From positions 3,797 through 9,744 of the forward strand of contig PBPX01000034.1 of assembly GCA_002724835.1 (NCBI GenBank): DNA of 5,948 bases. The letters run 5' to 3'. Below the pieces are notes generated by a model. It ran no database searches, was not told the DNA's origin, and saw only the letters and a list, made by a program, of their open reading frames with translations. Of this stretch, positions 4,209 to 5,948 are shown in pieces (the stretch's first letter is position 1; every line of letters starts with the position of its first letter). The translations under genes were made by a program, and so were the position numbers. Origin of the DNA: Actinomycetota bacterium (GTDB taxonomy: Bacteria; Actinomycetota; Acidimicrobiia; Actinomarinales; Actinomarinaceae).

Positions 4209-5450
4209 ATTAAAGCTTTATTTACTGGCAATTTAAACCACGGGGTTGGTTTTCAAGGTGACCTTCCTATACCTTTTGACATTATATTGAATGTCTCGGC
4301 ATGGGTAATAATTTTAACATTTGTATTTTTAAAAATTTCTTGGAAAGAATCAATTTTAACTGCTGAAGAAAAACTATTTAGTAATGAGCAAACCTTTGTC
4401 GGTAAATTTTTTGGTTTCATAATTTTATTTTTACTTATAGCACCAGGTTTAATTGGTGGCGAAGAAGCTAAAACTTCGATAGCGCCTCTAATCTTGTGGG
4501 TATTTCTATGGATTGGAATCCCTATCTTGGGACTTTTGTTTGGAGATTTGTATGCAAAATTTAATCCCTTGAATATATTTTTAACAAATGACAACAAACC
4601 TAAGTCTGTGTATGTAGCCTGTGTTTTGTTTCTTGGGCTTACTTGGTTTGAACTTGTATGGACTAAGCCTGGCAACCCTTTGCATATCGGTATAGTTTTC
4701 ATAATGCTTTTTGTTGTTGTAAATATTTTTAAACTCTTTTTTAATAAAACCTCTATAGAGATAGACCCTCTCCTGCTTCTTCACCATCTCTATAGCAAAC
4801 TTAGAATTGTTAACTCTAAGCCAATTTTTAAAACTTTATTACAAAATATTTCAAATCTCTCAAGGATAAAAGGAATGGAGTATTTTATTCTTTTAATGAT
4901 TGGTACCGTAACGTATGACGGCCTTAGGGAAACCGTATTTTGGTATAACCAGTTTGGCACAAGAGTTTATGATATGGCTTTTTCAACACTTGCTTTCTTA
5001 TCAATAAATCTTCTTTTAATTTTGTTCTATCGGTTCGCTTGTTATTTTTCGATAAAGGTTTCGGATTCAGATTATTCTATTGACGAAGTTTCTTTGGCTT
5101 TTGGTCATTCAATGCTACCAATTGCTTTTGCTTATCATGTCACACACTACTTAAGTTTATTCCTTTTCGAATCTCAGACTTTTCTATATAGATTAAATGA
5201 CCCAATAGGAACAGGGCTTAATTTATTTGGTGTAAATCAAGTAAATGTTGAGTATTTTCTTGACCCTTTGCCGTATTGGACGATACAGGTAGTTGTTACA
5301 TTGCTGGGTCATATGTTAAGCGTTTTTTTAGCCCATGATTTAGCAGTTAAGCTTTTTGGTCATGAACAAAGCGATAAAACTCAATATATATTTTTACTTA
5401 TAACTGTTGTTCTGACCCTACAAGCTTTATTTGTTTTAAGTGTTCCTTAA
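4209..5450 (+). CDS. Polytopic membrane protein, 'fenitrothion hydrolase'-like family, probable ATT start
   Basis: From the ATT at 4209 the protein is 413 residues with about ten membrane segments (near 23-43, 67-83, 90-112, 133-151, 158-178, 222-239, 256-277, 297-321, 356-376, 392-412). It resembles a family I recall as largely actinobacterial and annotated 'fenitrothion hydrolase'; that label is not good evidence of function. The family N-terminal pattern HG..G..DLPIP is present as HGVGFQGDLPIPF (11-23). It lies upstream of the first conventional start (TTG, 4287), so that TTG would cut off conserved sequence. The upstream frame closes at TAA 4194, and AAGGAG leads into ATT. Conserved-looking blocks include GTVTYDGLRETVFW (232-245), FGHSMLPIAFAYHVTHYL (298-315; His300, 310, 313), LLGHMLSVFLAHDLAVKLFG (365-384; His368, 376) and DPIGTGLNLFG. 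The membrane histidines suggest a metal or haem site, which is inference. It is divergent from the small CxxC gene. Confidence 0.78.
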   Translation: MKALFTGNLNHGVGFQGDLPIPFDIILNVSAWVIILTFVFLKISWKESILTAEEKLFSNEQTFVGKFFGFIILFLLIAPGLIGGEEAKTSIAPLILWVFLWIGIPILGLLFGDLYAKFNPLNIFLTNDNKPKSVYVACVLFLGLTWFELVWTKPGNPLHIGIVFIMLFVVVNIFKLFFNKTSIEIDPLLLLHHLYSKLRIVNSKPIFKTLLQNISNLSRIKGMEYFILLMIGTVTYDGLRETVFWYNQFGTRVYDMAFSTLAFLSINLLLILFYRFACYFSIKVSDSDYSIDEVSLAFGHSMLPIAFAYHVTHYLSLFLFESQTFLYRLNDPIGTGLNLFGVNQVNVEYFLDPLPYWTIQVVVTLLGHMLSVFLAHDLAVKLFGHEQSDKTQYIFLLITVVLTLQALFVLSVP

Positions 5451-5478
5451 TTTATAAACATGAAAATAATTTATTGAC

Positions 5479-5484
5479 TAATAT
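5479..5484 (+). promoter_or_regulatory. Possible -10 for the acidic lipoprotein gene
   Basis: TAATAT ends 8 nt before the ATG at 5493, and an overlapping TATTTT (5482-5487) ends 5 nt before it. The bases before the ATG are T and A only, with no ribosome-binding site. As with the Fur-family gene, a leaderless mRNA would fit. TTGACT at 5474-5479 is at the wrong distance to be its -35. Read-through from the gene 42 nt upstream is also possible. Confidence 0.35.
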
Positions 5485-5492
5485 TTTTTTAA

Positions 5493-5948
5493 ATGCAGAA
5501 AAAAAATAGGTATCTAACACTTTTAATTTTATTATTTCTTATTTTATCTGCCTGTTCAGACGATCAGGGAACGGGTCCTAGCCTCATTGAAATATCATCA
5601 GATGAAGATATTAAACCAGATGAAGATTCAGATGAAGACTCAGATGAAGATGAAAGCTCAGATGAAGAAGAGTCTGAAGATGAAGAACGAGAATTTGAAT
5701 ATATTGCCCCAGTTTTACCTGACCTACCCGATCCTCCATTAAGTTCTTCGGAGTGGAATCAAGTAAATGGGCCTTTTGGTGGAACTATTACAAGTATTTT
5801 TAAAAGTCCAGATGGATACTGGGTAACTACAACTGATAATTCAGGTCTTTCAGATAGCAATCTTTATCTAGTAGATAATAAAGAATTTACATGGGAGTTG
5901 AAAAAAACTATAAGTGGAAACATGGGTGGGGTTGTTGTTGATGCATCA
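5493..5948 (+). CDS. Lipoprotein with acidic repeat linker and likely beta-propeller domain (3' end outside window)
   Basis: The first 152 codons are visible. The N-terminus MQKKNRY, a hydrophobic run and lipobox LSAC (Cys21) mark an exported lipoprotein. Residues 36-67 form a strongly acidic linker of SDED/SDEE units. A short Pro-rich stretch (APVLPDLPDPP, 72-82) follows. The folded domain then begins with SEWNQVNGPFGGTITSIF (86-103) and SPDGYWVTTTDNSG (105-118). This opening, 'W..v.gP.GG.i.si..sp.G', is typical of BNR/Vps10-type beta-propeller repeats, and LYLVDNKEFTWELKKT (124-139) resembles the rest of a blade. The protein is therefore probably a surface-tethered propeller held away from the cell by a charged spacer; its ligand is unknown. 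The ATG was chosen because it directly precedes the signal peptide. No enzyme motif is seen in the visible part. Confidence 0.8.
   Translation, partial: MQKKNRYLTLLILLFLILSACSDDQGTGPSLIEISSDEDIKPDEDSDEDSDEDESSDEEESEDEEREFEYIAPVLPDLPDPPLSSSEWNQVNGPFGGTITSIFKSPDGYWVTTTDNSGLSDSNLYLVDNKEFTWELKKTISGNMGGVVVDAS
5598..5681 (+). repeat. Imperfect 12-bp tandem repeat in the acidic linker
   Basis: Units close to TCAGATGAAGAT occur at 5598-5609, 5616-5627, 5628-5639, 5640-5651 and 5658-5669, with a decayed copy at 5670-5681. The three central copies are strictly tandem; 6-bp inserts separate the outer ones. Each unit encodes Ser/Pro-Asp-Glu-Asp/Glu and keeps the reading frame, so gain or loss of a unit would change linker length without a frameshift. 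Confidence 0.8.

Noticed and set aside
4253..4702. Minus-strand open frame of 149 codons
   Set aside because: It is antisense to the membrane-protein gene, whose frame is conserved in family motifs. It looks like a shadow of that coding sequence.
4581..4787. Minus-strand open frame of 68 codons
   Set aside because: Also antisense within the membrane-protein gene, Lys/Tyr-rich as expected from AT-rich shadow frames, with no start signal.
5460..5477. ATG with a five-codon frame just before the acidic lipoprotein gene
   Set aside because: It encodes only MKIIY, has no ribosome-binding site and no leader-peptide features.
5451..5492. Intrinsic terminator after the membrane-protein gene
   Set aside because: A T-run is present but no GC-containing stem precedes it; only weak A/T pairings can be drawn.

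Overview
This AT-rich window reads as a zinc-acquisition island from a small, compact, low-GC bacterium, probably a free-living marine one. Several clues point weakly to an actinobacterial lineage. The polytopic membrane protein resembles a family that I recall as mostly actinobacterial and labelled 'fenitrothion hydrolase'. The operator core TGAGAATTATTCTCA has the 7-1-7 layout of actinobacterial Zur boxes. Two or three genes also have a -10 element so close to the start codon that the mRNA would be leaderless. This placement is recalled and inferred, not computed.

Layout: positions 1-3390 hold a tightly packed minus-strand operon, read from right to left. Its order is a zinc-type substrate-binding lipoprotein (znuA), the ABC ATPase (znuC), the permease (znuB), a YbaK-type aminoacyl-tRNA deacylase, and a 2H/cyclic-phosphodiesterase-like protein cut by the left edge. 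Junctions are a 40-nt gap after znuA, then overlaps of 11 and 17 nt, then a 4-nt gap. Positions 3391-3516 are a divergent control region with two strong palindromes, one over the -10 of the znu promoter and the other over the probable -35 region of the regulator gene. Positions 3517-3957 (plus) encode a Fur-family regulator, best called Zur from its position. It is followed, 3 nt away and convergent, by a 58-codon gene (3961-4137, minus) with an N-terminal CxxC, its own ribosome-binding site and its own promoter. Positions 4209-5450 (plus) encode the polytopic membrane protein, which appears to begin at a rare ATT codon. Positions 5493-5948 (plus) hold the start of a lipoprotein with an acidic Ser/Asp/Glu repeat linker ahead of a likely beta-propeller-type domain, cut by the right edge.

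Working together: ZnuA would capture Zn(II) outside the membrane, ZnuB and ZnuC would import it, and Zur loaded with zinc would shut off both divergent promoters. The two RNA-related enzymes at the end of the operon would be co-expressed with zinc uptake. The genes right of zur are not visibly in the Zur regulon, because no matching palindrome lies in front of them.

I see no tRNA, rRNA, CRISPR array, insertion sequence or convincing intrinsic terminator. No intergenic stretch exceeds 130 bases.
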